A stretch of DNA of 64,000 nucleotides from an uncultured Bacteroidales bacterium (GTDB lineage Bacteria > Bacteroidota > Bacteroidia > Bacteroidales > F082). This document shows positions 1-8,517 of this stretch, piece by piece. Under the pieces are notes generated by a model that was given only the letters and a program-made list of their open reading frames with translations, was not told the origin of the DNA and did not search any database. Each line of letters begins with the position of its first letter. The first letter of the stretch is position 1. The DNA is taken from NCBI GenBank assembly GCA_937896895.1, contig CALBNV010000012.1:1-64000 (forward strand), given 5' to 3'. A program made the position numbers and the translations under genes.

Positions 1-14
1 AAAAACATCGCGTT

Positions 15-1568
15 ATGAAATACCCAATCGGAACCCAGACATTCAGCACCATCATAGAAGAAGGCATGGTGTATGTCGATAAGACAGACCTCGTTTATAA
101 CCTCGCGCAGAAGCATGTATGCTTCCTGTGCCGTCCGCGCAGGTTCGGGAAATCACTGCTAATATCAACGCTCGAAAGTTATTTCAAAGGGAATAAAGAG
201 CTTTTCAAAGGATTGAAGATCGAGGAATTGGAGAAGGACTGGAAGCAATATCCTGTATTCAGGATAGACTTCGCCAATGGCGACTATTCGAAACCGGATA
301 CGTTGGACAACATTTTAAACGGACGTCTCGAACTTTGGGAGAGGGAATACGGCAGGCTCCTTGACACTCCCGAGCGCGGCATGCGCTTCCAGAATGTGCT
401 GAAGATGGCGCACGAGAAGACCGGCCATAAATGCGTCGTCCTCATCGACGAATACGACAAGCCGCTGCTCGACGTGCTGATGGAGCCGCAGGAGAATGAA
501 AACAGGAGGATTCTGAAGGATTTCTACGGCACGTTCAAAGCCGCCGACGAACACCTGCGCTTCGTGCTTCTCACCGGCGTCACCAAATTCTCGCAGGTGA
601 GCGTTTTCAGCGGCTTCAACCAGCCGGAGGACATCAGCATGAACCCGAGGTTCGACGCGCTTTGCGGCATCACGAAGGACGAGCTTGTGAGTTGTTTCGA
701 CACCGAAATCGAAGCGATGGCCGGGGAACTCGGATACACCAAGGAGGAGATGTACCTGTTGCTTAAGAAACAATACGACGGCTACCACTTCTCCGAAAAG
801 ATGATAGACATCTTCAATCCGTACAGCGTGCTTAACGCGCTGTCGGAGAGGAGTTTGAAAAACTACTGGTTCAGGTCAGGGACGCCGACGTACCTTGTGA
901 AGTTGCTCGACCGCGACAGGACGAACATGCAGGAGATGTTGGGCAGGGAATACGAGTGCGACTATTTCATGGACTACAAGGCGGACGTGGAAGACCTTCT
1001 CGCGATGATTTACCAGAGCGGCTACCTCACGATAAAAGGCTACAACGAGAAAAGGAGGCAGTACCGGCTCGACTTTCCGAACAACGAGGTGCGCAACAGC
1101 TTCGTGACGCTGCTCGCCAACAACTACTGCGGGCAAAGGAACGACCCGAAGAACTTTGTGTTGGACATCAACGACATGCTCGACGAATGCCGACTGGACG
1201 ACATGCACGACGCACTCTCCAGCTTCTTCGCCTCGATCCCTTACAACGCGAACTACCAGGAACGCGCGTGGAGCTACGAGAGCCACTATCATTACACATT
1301 GTATTTGATATTCAGACTGTTGTCTTGTTATACGACTTTAACTGAAAAAGAAAATTCAAGAGGCCGTGCCGACATCATCGTTGAGACGAACGACTACGTT
1401 TATATTTTTGAATTCAAGTTGGACGGCACGGCGGCTGAAGCCCTGAAGCAGATTGACGACAAAGGCTATGCGGAGCCTTACGCCGCGGATTCAAGGAAGC
1501 TGTATAAGGTCGGAGTCGCGTTCTCGTCGGAGAGGCGGAACATCGCGGAGTGGAGCGTTGTTCTTTAG
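15..1568 (+). CDS. AAA-ATPase-like / PD-(D/E)XK nuclease family protein
   Basis: This 517-aa protein has the layout of the AAA-ATPase_like plus PDDEXK_9 family, common in multiple copies in Bacteroidales and of unknown cellular role. The N-terminus YPIGTQTF...VDKT is typical of the family, so the ATG start 14 bases into the window is probably genuine. A P-loop, PRRFGKS (residues 41-47), and a Walker-B-like VVLIDEYDKP (about 141-150) form the ATPase part. Near the C-terminus ADIIVE...YIFEFK supplies the D...E-x-K pattern of a PD-(D/E)XK nuclease fold. The upstream region lies outside the window. Family assignment is firm; function is unknown, with defence or mobile-element roles often suspected. 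Confidence 0.85.
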   Translation: MKYPIGTQTFSTIIEEGMVYVDKTDLVYNLAQKHVCFLCRPRRFGKSLLISTLESYFKGNKELFKGLKIEELEKDWKQYPVFRIDFANGDYSKPDTLDNILNGRLELWEREYGRLLDTPERGMRFQNVLKMAHEKTGHKCVVLIDEYDKPLLDVLMEPQENENRRILKDFYGTFKAADEHLRFVLLTGVTKFSQVSVFSGFNQPEDISMNPRFDALCGITKDELVSCFDTEIEAMAGELGYTKEEMYLLLKKQYDGYHFSEKMIDIFNPYSVLNALSERSLKNYWFRSGTPTYLVKLLDRDRTNMQEMLGREYECDYFMDYKADVEDLLAMIYQSGYLTIKGYNEKRRQYRLDFPNNEVRNSFVTLLANNYCGQRNDPKNFVLDINDMLDECRLDDMHDALSSFFASIPYNANYQERAWSYESHYHYTLYLIFRLLSCYTTLTEKENSRGRADIIVETNDYVYIFEFKLDGTAAEALKQIDDKGYAEPYAADSRKLYKVGVAFSSERRNIAEWSVVL

Positions 1569-1650
1569 TCTTTAGTCCTTAGTCTTTAGTTTTTAGTTTT
1601 GAGAGTTGAGAGTGGAGTTGGCTGGTGCACAACACCGCCTCGCTTTCGTG

Positions 1651-1902
1651 TTATTCGTGAAATTCGTGGTGAATATTTTCGTTGAGGTATTTGTCGATTA
1701 TCTGAATCGCTTTTTCTGTATCTTCTTTGTTTACAGACAGTTCTGTGCTTGAGGACGTTGTCCCGTTCACCCATCCGGCTGCTATGCTTTGCGTCAGTGA
1801 GTTGTGCAGGACACATTCAATGTTGTTTTCTTTCAGAAGAGACGCCACGTAATTTGCCTCTATGTCTGAACCTATAAAGACGATGTTCAGCGTGTTTTCC
1901 AT
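1651..1902 (-). CDS. DUF2007-type small protein
   Basis: This 83-aa soluble protein opens with NIVFIGSDIEANYVASLLKE, the beta-alpha start seen in DUF2007 (putative signal-transducing) proteins, a small ferredoxin-like fold of unknown role. It is transcribed divergently from nth; the two -7 boxes face each other in the 62-base gap. The final codons (NIHHEFHE) lie inside a short dispersed repeat that recurs near 59.0 kb, so the C-terminal tail may have been acquired from that repeat. Family call is likely; function unknown. Confidence 0.7.
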   Translation of the reverse strand: MENTLNIVFIGSDIEANYVASLLKENNIECVLHNSLTQSIAAGWVNGTTSSSTELSVNKEDTEKAIQIIDKYLNENIHHEFHE

Positions 1903-1913
1903 GATGTGAATTT

Positions 1914-1947
1914 TTTGTGCAAAATTAACATTAAATTAGTACTTTTG
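1914..1947. promoter_or_regulatory. Divergent Bacteroidota promoters for nth and DUF2007 gene
   Basis: On the plus strand TTTG (1914-1917) is followed after 22 bases by TACTTTTG (1940-1947), 18 bases before the nth start. On the minus strand CAAAATTA (1920-1927) reads as the -7 box TAATTTTG for the DUF2007 gene. Assignment is by match to the TTTG/TAnnTTTG consensus only. Confidence 0.5.
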
Positions 1948-1964
1948 TTCAAATTTTTTGAAAA

Positions 1965-2609
1965 ATGAAAAAGGATTTTTTGAAGGAAAAGTATGAAGGT
2001 TTCATTTCGTATTTTGAAAAAAACATGCCGGTGGCGGAGAGTGAGCTGAAGTTCGAGAATCCGTATCAACTCGTTGTGGCTGTGATACTTTCGGCTCAAT
2101 GCACCGACAAGAGGGTGAACATGACCACGCCAGCTTTCTTTGAAAGGTTCCCTGATGCCAAGACTTTGTCGGATGCCACTGTTGAGGAAGTCCATGAGTA
2201 TATCAAGTCGATTTCATACCCGAATAACAAGTCGAAAAGCCTTGTCGGAATGGCGAGGACGCTGGTGTCGGAGTTCGGCGGGGTGGTCCCGTCAGACGTT
2301 GACGAGCTTCAGAGGCTGCCCGGAGTGGGGCGGAAGACGGCGAATGTCGTGACGGCGGTCGCTTTCGGGAACGCTGCGATGCCCGTTGACACTCACGTGT
2401 TTAGGGTGTCGGCACGCATCGGACTGACTCAAAACTCCAAGACACCCTTGGAGACAGAGCGTCAGCTTGTGGCGCACATCCCGTCGGAAATTCTGTCGAA
2501 GGCGCATCATTGGCTGATACTTCATGGCAGATACGTCTGCACTGCGCGGAACCCGAAATGCGGTGAGTGCGGGATAAAGGAAATTTGCGACCATTATAAC
2601 AAGGTGTGA
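1965..2609 (+). CDS. nth: Endonuclease III (DNA glycosylase/AP lyase)
   Basis: Base-excision repair enzyme removing oxidised pyrimidines and nicking at the abasic site. At 214 aa it has the usual length. The helix-hairpin-helix LPGVGRKTAN contains the catalytic lysine, the catalytic aspartate is in MPVDTHVFRV, and the C-terminal 4Fe-4S ligands appear as C-x6-C-x2-C-x5-C (CTARNPKCGECGIKEIC). The ATG start is preceded by a Bacteroidota promoter, and the protein begins with the expected basic helix. It stands just upstream of recA but recA has its own promoter. Confidence 0.96.
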   Translation: MKKDFLKEKYEGFISYFEKNMPVAESELKFENPYQLVVAVILSAQCTDKRVNMTTPAFFERFPDAKTLSDATVEEVHEYIKSISYPNNKSKSLVGMARTLVSEFGGVVPSDVDELQRLPGVGRKTANVVTAVAFGNAAMPVDTHVFRVSARIGLTQNSKTPLETERQLVAHIPSEILSKAHHWLILHGRYVCTARNPKCGECGIKEICDHYNKV

Positions 2610-2638
2610 ATTTCGATTGAAAAATTTTTCTGAAAGCA

Positions 2639-2669
2639 CTTGATGTTTCAAAATAAATGTTTATCTTTG
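2639..2669 (+). promoter_or_regulatory. recA promoter
   Basis: CTTG (2639-2642), 19 bases, then TATCTTTG (2662-2669): a good match to the Bacteroidota -33/-7 consensus. It leaves a 5' leader of about 90 bases before recA. No LexA-like palindrome was recognised here. Confidence 0.65.
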
Positions 2670-2762
2670 TGCGTCTCGGTTTGATTAGAAACTCGTCAAA
2701 ATCATAATCGGACATTACTTGTAAATAAATTATAATTCATTGATTAAAAATTAGTTGCATAT

Positions 2763-3800
2763 ATGGCAGGTAAGAATTTGGAAGATGACGTTGAAAAAGT
2801 GCGTCTTGAAAAAATGAAGGCTTTGGAAGCCACACTCGGAAATATTGAGAAGTCGTTCGGCAAAGGCAGCATCATGCGCCTCGGCGACAATAAGATTGAG
2901 AAAATTGAGAGCATCCCGACGGGTTCCATCGGTCTCGACTATGCGTTGGGCATCGGCGGAATGCCGCGCGGAAGAATCATAGAAATCTTCGGGCCGGAAA
3001 GTTCCGGCAAGACGACATTGGCACTGCATGTCGTGGCCGAAGCGCAGAAAAACGGCGGCATAGGCGCATTCATCGACGCCGAACACGCATTCGACCGTTT
3101 CTACGCAAAGAAACTCGGCGTTGACATCGACAACCTGCTTGTTTCTCAGCCAGATAACGGAGAACAAGCATTGGAAATCGCCGAAAACCTCATCCGCTCC
3201 GGCGCAATCGACGTGATAGTAATCGACTCTGTGGCGGCCCTCACCCCGAAGAGCGAGATAGAAGGCGAGATGGGCGACAGCAAGATGGGATTGCAAGCTC
3301 GCCTCATGTCGCAGGCAATGCGTAAACTCACGGCATCAATAAGCAAAACATCCACGGTCTGCATCTTCATCAACCAGCTGCGTGAGAAGATTGGCGTGAT
3401 GTTCGGCAACCCGGAGACGACGACAGGCGGCAACGCACTGAAGTTCTACAGCTCGGTGCGCCTCGACATCCGCAAGGTCAGCCAAATCAAAGACGGTGAG
3501 AATATGACAGGCAACCGCGTGAAAGTCAAGGTGGTGAAGAACAAAGTCGCGCCTCCGTTCAAGAAAGCGGAGTTCGACATCCTTTACGGCGAAGGCATCT
3601 CAAGAATCGGCGAGATAATAGACATTGGCGTTGAACTCGGTGTCATCAAGAAGAGCGGCTCGTGGTTCAGCTATAATGAAACCAAGCTCGGACAGGGTAG
3701 GGATGCCCTCAAGAAACTGCTTGACGAAAATCCCGAACTGATGGATGAATTGACTGAAAAGATAACCGAGGCGCTGAAGAATGCCGACCAAGACCTTTAA
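2763..3800 (+). CDS. recA: Recombinase RecA
   Basis: DNA strand-exchange protein for homologous recombination. Full-length at 345 aa. The Walker A motif GPESSGKTT spans residues 77-85, and FINQLREKIGVMFGNPETTTGG (loop L1/L2 region) and GGNALKFYSSVRLDIR are canonical. The N-terminal extension of about 20 charged residues and the acidic C-terminal tail are normal for Bacteroidota RecA. A lipoprotein gene follows 17 bases downstream and may be co-transcribed. Confidence 0.98.
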   Translation: MAGKNLEDDVEKVRLEKMKALEATLGNIEKSFGKGSIMRLGDNKIEKIESIPTGSIGLDYALGIGGMPRGRIIEIFGPESSGKTTLALHVVAEAQKNGGIGAFIDAEHAFDRFYAKKLGVDIDNLLVSQPDNGEQALEIAENLIRSGAIDVIVIDSVAALTPKSEIEGEMGDSKMGLQARLMSQAMRKLTASISKTSTVCIFINQLREKIGVMFGNPETTTGGNALKFYSSVRLDIRKVSQIKDGENMTGNRVKVKVVKNKVAPPFKKAEFDILYGEGISRIGEIIDIGVELGVIKKSGSWFSYNETKLGQGRDALKKLLDENPELMDELTEKITEALKNADQDL

Positions 3801-3817
3801 AGATTGATATTGATTAT

Positions 3818-4831
3818 ATGAAAAGACTGCTTTTGTTGGCGACCTGCGCCTTGATGGTCGTGAGTTGTTCGAACGTTAATGAAGGTGACAATACTAAAGT
3901 AAAACAGCGGGAATTAGTTGAAAATCAGACTGATGCACGTGAAGAGCCGATGATGGTCATAACAGATTCCCTTAATGCTGACGCTTATGTCCAAAGGGCA
4001 AGACTGTATATGTCGGAAGAACATGTCGGTGACGCGATGCGTGACATCAACACAGCTCTCTCATTGGATGGTGACAACATTGACGCATTGCTGGTCCTGG
4101 CCGACATATATTATGCACTCGGTGACGAGGATAATATCATGCTCACGCTTAACAAGGCGACTGAAGCCGCGCCGTATGACACCCGTCCGATAATCAAATT
4201 GTCGGAGTTGAGTTTTATCCAAGGGAATGTACGTATGGCTGATGCATACCTTGACAAGGCATTGCAAATCAATAAGATAAATCCGCAGGCTTATTTTATG
4301 CGCGGCGTTATCAGCATGTCAAAGAATGATACGGTGCAAGCTTTGAAGAACTTTAATCTTGCAAGGAACCAAGACGACAGTTTCTTTGATCCTGTCGTGC
4401 AGATTGCAGCAATCTATGCCGCACAGCATGATGACTTGGCCGTTGATTTCTATGACCTCGCGATAAGCATGCAGCCGGATAATTGGGGCGTTTATTACGA
4501 AAAGGCTATGTATCTGCAAGACAACGGGAAGCCGGAGGAGGCTTTGTCAATTTATGATACACTGAATGAGAAAATGCCTGGCAACTTTGATGTGATTTAC
4601 AACAAAGGATATGTCAGTTTGGTCTATCTGCTTGATTATGACAAGGCTATCGAATACTTCGACCAAGCATTGGCAGTAAGGCCGGATGCCGTGAACGCTT
4701 TGCTCAATAAAGGTGTCGCCTGCGAACAAAAGGGTGATTTCATAGAAGCGAAAAGCATCTATCTCCAGATTTTGAGGGATAACCCCAATTATCAGTTGGC
4801 GATAGATGCTTTGCATAGAATAGGCGACTGA
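3818..4831 (+). CDS. TPR-repeat lipoprotein
   Basis: This 337-aa protein carries a lipoprotein signal peptide: a basic start MKRLLLLATC, then the lipobox VVSC with Cys17. After a short polar linker, six or more tetratricopeptide repeats run from about residue 50 to the end, with repeated patterns such as A..D...AL..D......L..LA..Y. This suggests an envelope-anchored scaffold for protein-protein contacts. No catalytic motif is seen. It is close behind recA, and its stop codon lies inside a convergent terminator shared with the phospho-sugar mutase gene. Confidence 0.85.
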   Translation: MKRLLLLATCALMVVSCSNVNEGDNTKVKQRELVENQTDAREEPMMVITDSLNADAYVQRARLYMSEEHVGDAMRDINTALSLDGDNIDALLVLADIYYALGDEDNIMLTLNKATEAAPYDTRPIIKLSELSFIQGNVRMADAYLDKALQINKINPQAYFMRGVISMSKNDTVQALKNFNLARNQDDSFFDPVVQIAAIYAAQHDDLAVDFYDLAISMQPDNWGVYYEKAMYLQDNGKPEEALSIYDTLNEKMPGNFDVIYNKGYVSLVYLLDYDKAIEYFDQALAVRPDAVNALLNKGVACEQKGDFIEAKSIYLQILRDNPNYQLAIDALHRIGD

Positions 4832-4844
4832 CGCCTATTCTATG
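4814..4844. terminator. Bidirectional hairpin between convergent genes
   Basis: A perfect 13-bp stem (CATAGAATAGGCG at 4814-4826, its complement at 4832-4844) closes a 5-base loop. The hairpin begins inside the last codons of the TPR gene, contains its TGA in the loop, and ends immediately before the mutase stop codon. It can act in both directions, though the T-tract is weak. Confidence 0.75.
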
Positions 4845-6593
4845 TTATTCTTCTTTCTTCTCTTCGGTGAACAGCTTGGCTAACTCATTGAGGTTGTCGT
4901 CCAATTCCTGTTCAATGCCTTCAAGTTCTTTTATGTTATCTACAGGTTCGTTCATCGAGAAATAGAATTTTATCTTAGGCTCTGTGCCTGAAGGCCTTAC
5001 GCTGACTTTGATTCCGTCTTCGGTGAAGAACTGAAGCACGTCCGACTTCGGCAGGTTGATGATTGTCTCGATACCGAAGTTGATGTCTTTGCTGACACTG
5101 AGCTTGTAGTCTCTTATTTCGTTGATTCTTGAGCCAAGAAGTGACTTCGGCGGGTTTTTCCTCAATTCAAACATCATCTGTTTGATTTCCTCGATGCCGC
5201 TGATTCCTTTCTTGGTGAGCGATACGAGTTTCTCCCTGTACACGCCAAATTCCTTGTAGATGTCTTTCAGGATTTGGTACAACGTCTTGCCTTGTTCCGC
5301 CGCCCATGCTGTGGCTTCCGCCAGCATGAAGCATGTGATGATGGCATCTTTGTCGCGTACGAAATCGCCGACGAGGAAACCGTAACTTTCTTCGCCGCCG
5401 CAGATGAATTTCTCTTCAGGCTTGTTGAGGATTTTGTCGGCGATGTACTTGAAACCAGTCAGCACATCGTATGTCTTGACATTGAATTTGTCTGCAATCT
5501 TGATGAGTATGTCGCTTGTGACTATTGTCTTGACAATGAACTCATTACCTTTGAGTTTCCCGAGTTCGTTCCAGCGTGTGAGTATGTAATAGGTGAGTAT
5601 GCTTGCCGTTTGGTTTCCGTTGAGGAGAATGAATTCGCCTTCGTCATTTTTCACCGCGACACCAACACGGTCTGCGTCAGGGTCGGTGGCAAGGACGACA
5701 TCTGCCTTGATGGCCTTGGCTTTGTCGATGGCCATCGTCATGGCTGCGTGCTCCTCAGGGTTCGGAGAGACGACAGTGGGGAAGTTGCCGTCGGTAATCA
5801 TCTGTTCCTCAACAGGATGGAAGTTCTTGAACCCTGCTTTAGCGAACAGTTTTGGCATCAACTGACCGCCTGTCCCGTGAATCGGCGTATAGACAAATGA
5901 CAGGTCTTTGTGTTTCTTGATGAGTTTTGGCGACAGCGACAGACTCATGACTTTTTCGAGGTATATATCATCGAATTTGTCATCAAGCATCTCGATGAGT
6001 GATTTTTTACCTTTACGGTTGACCATCGTCATGTCGGTGATTTTCTGAACTTCGGCGATGATGTTCTTGTCGTGTGGAGCAACGACCTGCCCGCCGTCTT
6101 CCCAATACACCTTGTAGCCGTTGTATTCTTTCGGGTTATGTGACGCGGTGACAACAACACCCGACTGACATTTTAGCTCGCGGATCGCAAAGGAAAGCTC
6201 CGGCGTTGGACGCAATGCGCTGAATAAGAATACCTTGATGCCATTCGCTGACATGACATCAGCGGTGATTTGTGCGAAGCTTTTGCTATTGTTGCGGCAG
6301 TCGTATGCTATGGCAACTTGTGGCTGTTTGATGTCTGAAAACATCTTTTTGATGTAGTTCGCAAGGCCTTGTGTTGCCATTGCGACAGTGTAGATGTTCA
6401 TGCGGTTCGTGCCGGCACCCATGATGCCGCGAAGTCCGCCGGTCCCAAATTCGAGAATGCGATAGAAACTTTCATTCAGCTCGTTAGGGTCGTTGTCAAT
6501 CATGTTTTGAACCTGCCGTCTGGTGTCTTCATCGTATTGCTCTGATAACCAAGATTTTGCTTTTGCAAGAATTTCAGGTGTGACGTTGCTCAT
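4845..6593 (-). CDS. Phosphoglucomutase/phosphomannomutase family (phospho-sugar mutase)
   Basis: Interconverts hexose 1- and 6-phosphates in sugar-nucleotide supply and glycogen metabolism. At 582 aa it matches the long PgcA-type bacterial enzymes. All four loops of the alpha-D-phosphohexomutase superfamily are visible: phosphoserine loop TASHNPKEYNGYK, metal loop ATDPDADRVGV, sugar loop GGEESYG, and phosphate loop VRPSGTEPKIKFYF. It is co-oriented with the DUF3078 gene 33 bases upstream and may have its own -7 box (TAACTTTG on the minus strand, 6635-6642). Confidence 0.93.
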   Translation of the reverse strand: MSNVTPEILAKAKSWLSEQYDEDTRRQVQNMIDNDPNELNESFYRILEFGTGGLRGIMGAGTNRMNIYTVAMATQGLANYIKKMFSDIKQPQVAIAYDCRNNSKSFAQITADVMSANGIKVFLFSALRPTPELSFAIRELKCQSGVVVTASHNPKEYNGYKVYWEDGGQVVAPHDKNIIAEVQKITDMTMVNRKGKKSLIEMLDDKFDDIYLEKVMSLSLSPKLIKKHKDLSFVYTPIHGTGGQLMPKLFAKAGFKNFHPVEEQMITDGNFPTVVSPNPEEHAAMTMAIDKAKAIKADVVLATDPDADRVGVAVKNDEGEFILLNGNQTASILTYYILTRWNELGKLKGNEFIVKTIVTSDILIKIADKFNVKTYDVLTGFKYIADKILNKPEEKFICGGEESYGFLVGDFVRDKDAIITCFMLAEATAWAAEQGKTLYQILKDIYKEFGVYREKLVSLTKKGISGIEEIKQMMFELRKNPPKSLLGSRINEIRDYKLSVSKDINFGIETIINLPKSDVLQFFTEDGIKVSVRPSGTEPKIKFYFSMNEPVDNIKELEGIEQELDDNLNELAKLFTEEKKEE

Positions 6594-6626
6594 ATCGTAA
6601 ATTTTAGGTTAATATTTCTTTCAAAA

Positions 6627-7772
6627 TTATTTTGCAAAGTTAAACAAAAAAGTAATACCAAGCGATTCTTTAAATTGAAGAATTGGCCTCTGTTTTGTGA
6701 CTTCGACTCCGTTTTCAAATTCCTTCACCTCGAACCTGATATTGTCATCATAAATCAGATGAATGTTAAAAAGCGTTGATATTCTTTTAGTTATGAGGAA
6801 TTTTATTCCTGTCTCCCAGTCAACGTCAATGTTCCATCTGTTTGACCGATTTGCATCCAAGTAGTTGTTGTACAAATTAAGTGTCGAGAACATGCTTATG
6901 TTTTTGTCGAACTGCTGGCTGTATTTCACCAAAATGTTTATCCCGAGTTCGGCAAAAAATTTCTTTCCGGGAACCCATGTGCTGTCTCCTTCGATTATGT
7001 TCCAATATCCGGCTTCCACGCCGAATGAGCCTTTGTCGGCAAGCTCTTGGTCCATGACAAATGTCATCTTGCCTGCCATCGGACTCATGAAAACTGACAG
7101 GTATTTGTTGATTGTGTAGGTATAACCCATTGATATTGTGAGGTATGCCGGCGCGAAGAACTTTGAAATCGGCACGGAGTCGTTAGGGTAGGCGTAACCG
7201 TTTGTAAATTGCGTCTTCAACGTCGTTATCGACGTGAAAGTGAGGTGCTTCTGGTTGTTGTTTGAAATTGTAGTGGCGAGTTCAAAACGGTCTTCGGTCT
7301 TCTCAATGCGTTTGCTCTTGGCGTATTCTGAAATGCCGTATGCAAATATCCCCGTGGTTAAGTAACTGAATTTCTTGCGTTTAAGTGTGTATTTAAAATT
7401 AGCGTTGATTTTGCCGGAAGCATTGCTCTCACCGCCAGCCGCCCAGTGTGTGATTGCTAACTGATTGATTGTGAACCCGATGTTGCCTTCGATACTTTGA
7501 CTTATGCTTTCCTCTTCTGGTGACATTCTGATCGTGTCAATTTTTATGATTTGTCTTGGCGTAATCAAAGTGTCTATGATGAACGTCGTGTCGTATGTCT
7601 GTATCGTGTCAATCTTGATAAGATAATCCAATTTTTGCACAATGCTGTCTTGTGCCTTGATTTTCAACGGACTTGCAGAAAAAATAAGTCCGAGAATCAA
7701 AGCCGCGATGATAGAAACATTATTCAAAATCGCTTTGAAAACCGACATTTGAAAAAATGAAAAAATATTCAA
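6627..7772 (-). CDS. DUF3078 family secreted/outer-membrane-associated protein
   Basis: The 381-aa protein begins with a hydrophobic signal segment (SIIAALILGLIFSASP) ending near IKAQ, so it is exported. The body is rich in alternating beta patterns (FTINQLAITHWAAGGESNAS, FKYTLKRKKFSYLTTG), matching the Bacteroidota DUF3078 family, probably an outer-membrane beta-barrel. The start could also be Met9 at 7748; both keep the signal peptide. The family has no assigned function. Confidence 0.8.
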   Translation of the reverse strand: MNIFSFFQMSVFKAILNNVSIIAALILGLIFSASPLKIKAQDSIVQKLDYLIKIDTIQTYDTTFIIDTLITPRQIIKIDTIRMSPEEESISQSIEGNIGFTINQLAITHWAAGGESNASGKINANFKYTLKRKKFSYLTTGIFAYGISEYAKSKRIEKTEDRFELATTISNNNQKHLTFTSITTLKTQFTNGYAYPNDSVPISKFFAPAYLTISMGYTYTINKYLSVFMSPMAGKMTFVMDQELADKGSFGVEAGYWNIIEGDSTWVPGKKFFAELGINILVKYSQQFDKNISMFSTLNLYNNYLDANRSNRWNIDVDWETGIKFLITKRISTLFNIHLIYDDNIRFEVKEFENGVEVTKQRPILQFKESLGITFLFNFAK

Positions 7773-7789
7773 TTACTCGTTTCAGCCTG

Positions 7790-7797
7790 CAAAAATA
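7790..7797 (-). promoter_or_regulatory. -7 box upstream of DUF3078 gene
   Basis: CAAAAATA reads TATTTTTG on the minus strand, 18 bases before the first possible start codon, matching the Bacteroidota -7 consensus. No clear -33 partner was found. Confidence 0.45.
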
Positions 7798-7828
7798 CTA
7801 AAAAAATTCCAGTGTCAGGACGTTTTTT

Positions 7829-7861
7829 TTTGTCCCGATTGTAACATTTTATTTAACTTTG
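7829..7861 (+). promoter_or_regulatory. Promoter of DUF1963 gene
   Basis: TTTG (7829-7832) and TAACTTTG (7854-7861) are separated by 21 bases, 14 bases ahead of the ATG at 7876. Confidence 0.55.
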
Positions 7862-7875
7862 CAAAAATTTTCAAT

Positions 7876-8493
7876 ATGAAATCAATCAGAATGAATCTCG
7901 TGAAGTCAAGTGATGACTTGTACATGAAAAGCAAGTGGTTTGGCAATCCGGATGTGCCTGAAAATTTCCCGATTCCAGACGATTTGTTTTTTATTTGTCA
8001 GTTGAGATGCGATGAACTGGCTGAATTCGACGAGGCTAACTTGCTGCCACACAAAGGGATGCTGTATTTTTTCGCCGCCATTGACTATTATTTCGGCTCT
8101 CTCGATTGCTATTATCCCGAGGAACAATATTGGAATAAAGAAGATGTGCGGGTTTTTTATATTGAAGATATTGAAAACCAAGAGTTTAAACAAATTGTTT
8201 TTGAAGACGAAGATGGCAATCCTGTGGCATATCAGCAGAGACGCATTGAGTTTTCAATCGACAAACCCGACAGCGACGGGCACAAATTGCTCGGGGTGCC
8301 GTTTGATATGCCGTGGGAGGACTGGGACGCCCCATACCAAGGCTGGGTGGAACTTCTGCAAGTCGATTCAGATGAAGATGACGATTTCAATCTCAACTTC
8401 GTGGATTTTGGCATGATGCATGTCTTGGTAAATCCTAACGACTTGAAAGACAAAGACTTCTCAAAAGTCACTGCGACTTTGATTTACACCTGA
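7876..8493 (+). CDS. DUF1963 (YwqG-like) protein
   Basis: This 205-aa soluble, acidic protein shows the DUF1963/YwqG signature: LYMKSKWFGNPDVP near the start, FFICQLRCDEL, LPHKGMLYFF, and the end LLQVDSDEDDDFNLNFVDFG followed by MHVLVNPNDLKDKDFSKV. The family is widespread in Gram-negative and Gram-positive bacteria without an established function. It has its own promoter and runs convergent to uvrA. Confidence 0.8.
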   Translation: MKSIRMNLVKSSDDLYMKSKWFGNPDVPENFPIPDDLFFICQLRCDELAEFDEANLLPHKGMLYFFAAIDYYFGSLDCYYPEEQYWNKEDVRVFYIEDIENQEFKQIVFEDEDGNPVAYQQRRIEFSIDKPDSDGHKLLGVPFDMPWEDWDAPYQGWVELLQVDSDEDDDFNLNFVDFGMMHVLVNPNDLKDKDFSKVTATLIYT

Positions 8494-8517
8494 ATATAGT
8501 GAGTTGTTAAAAAAAAT

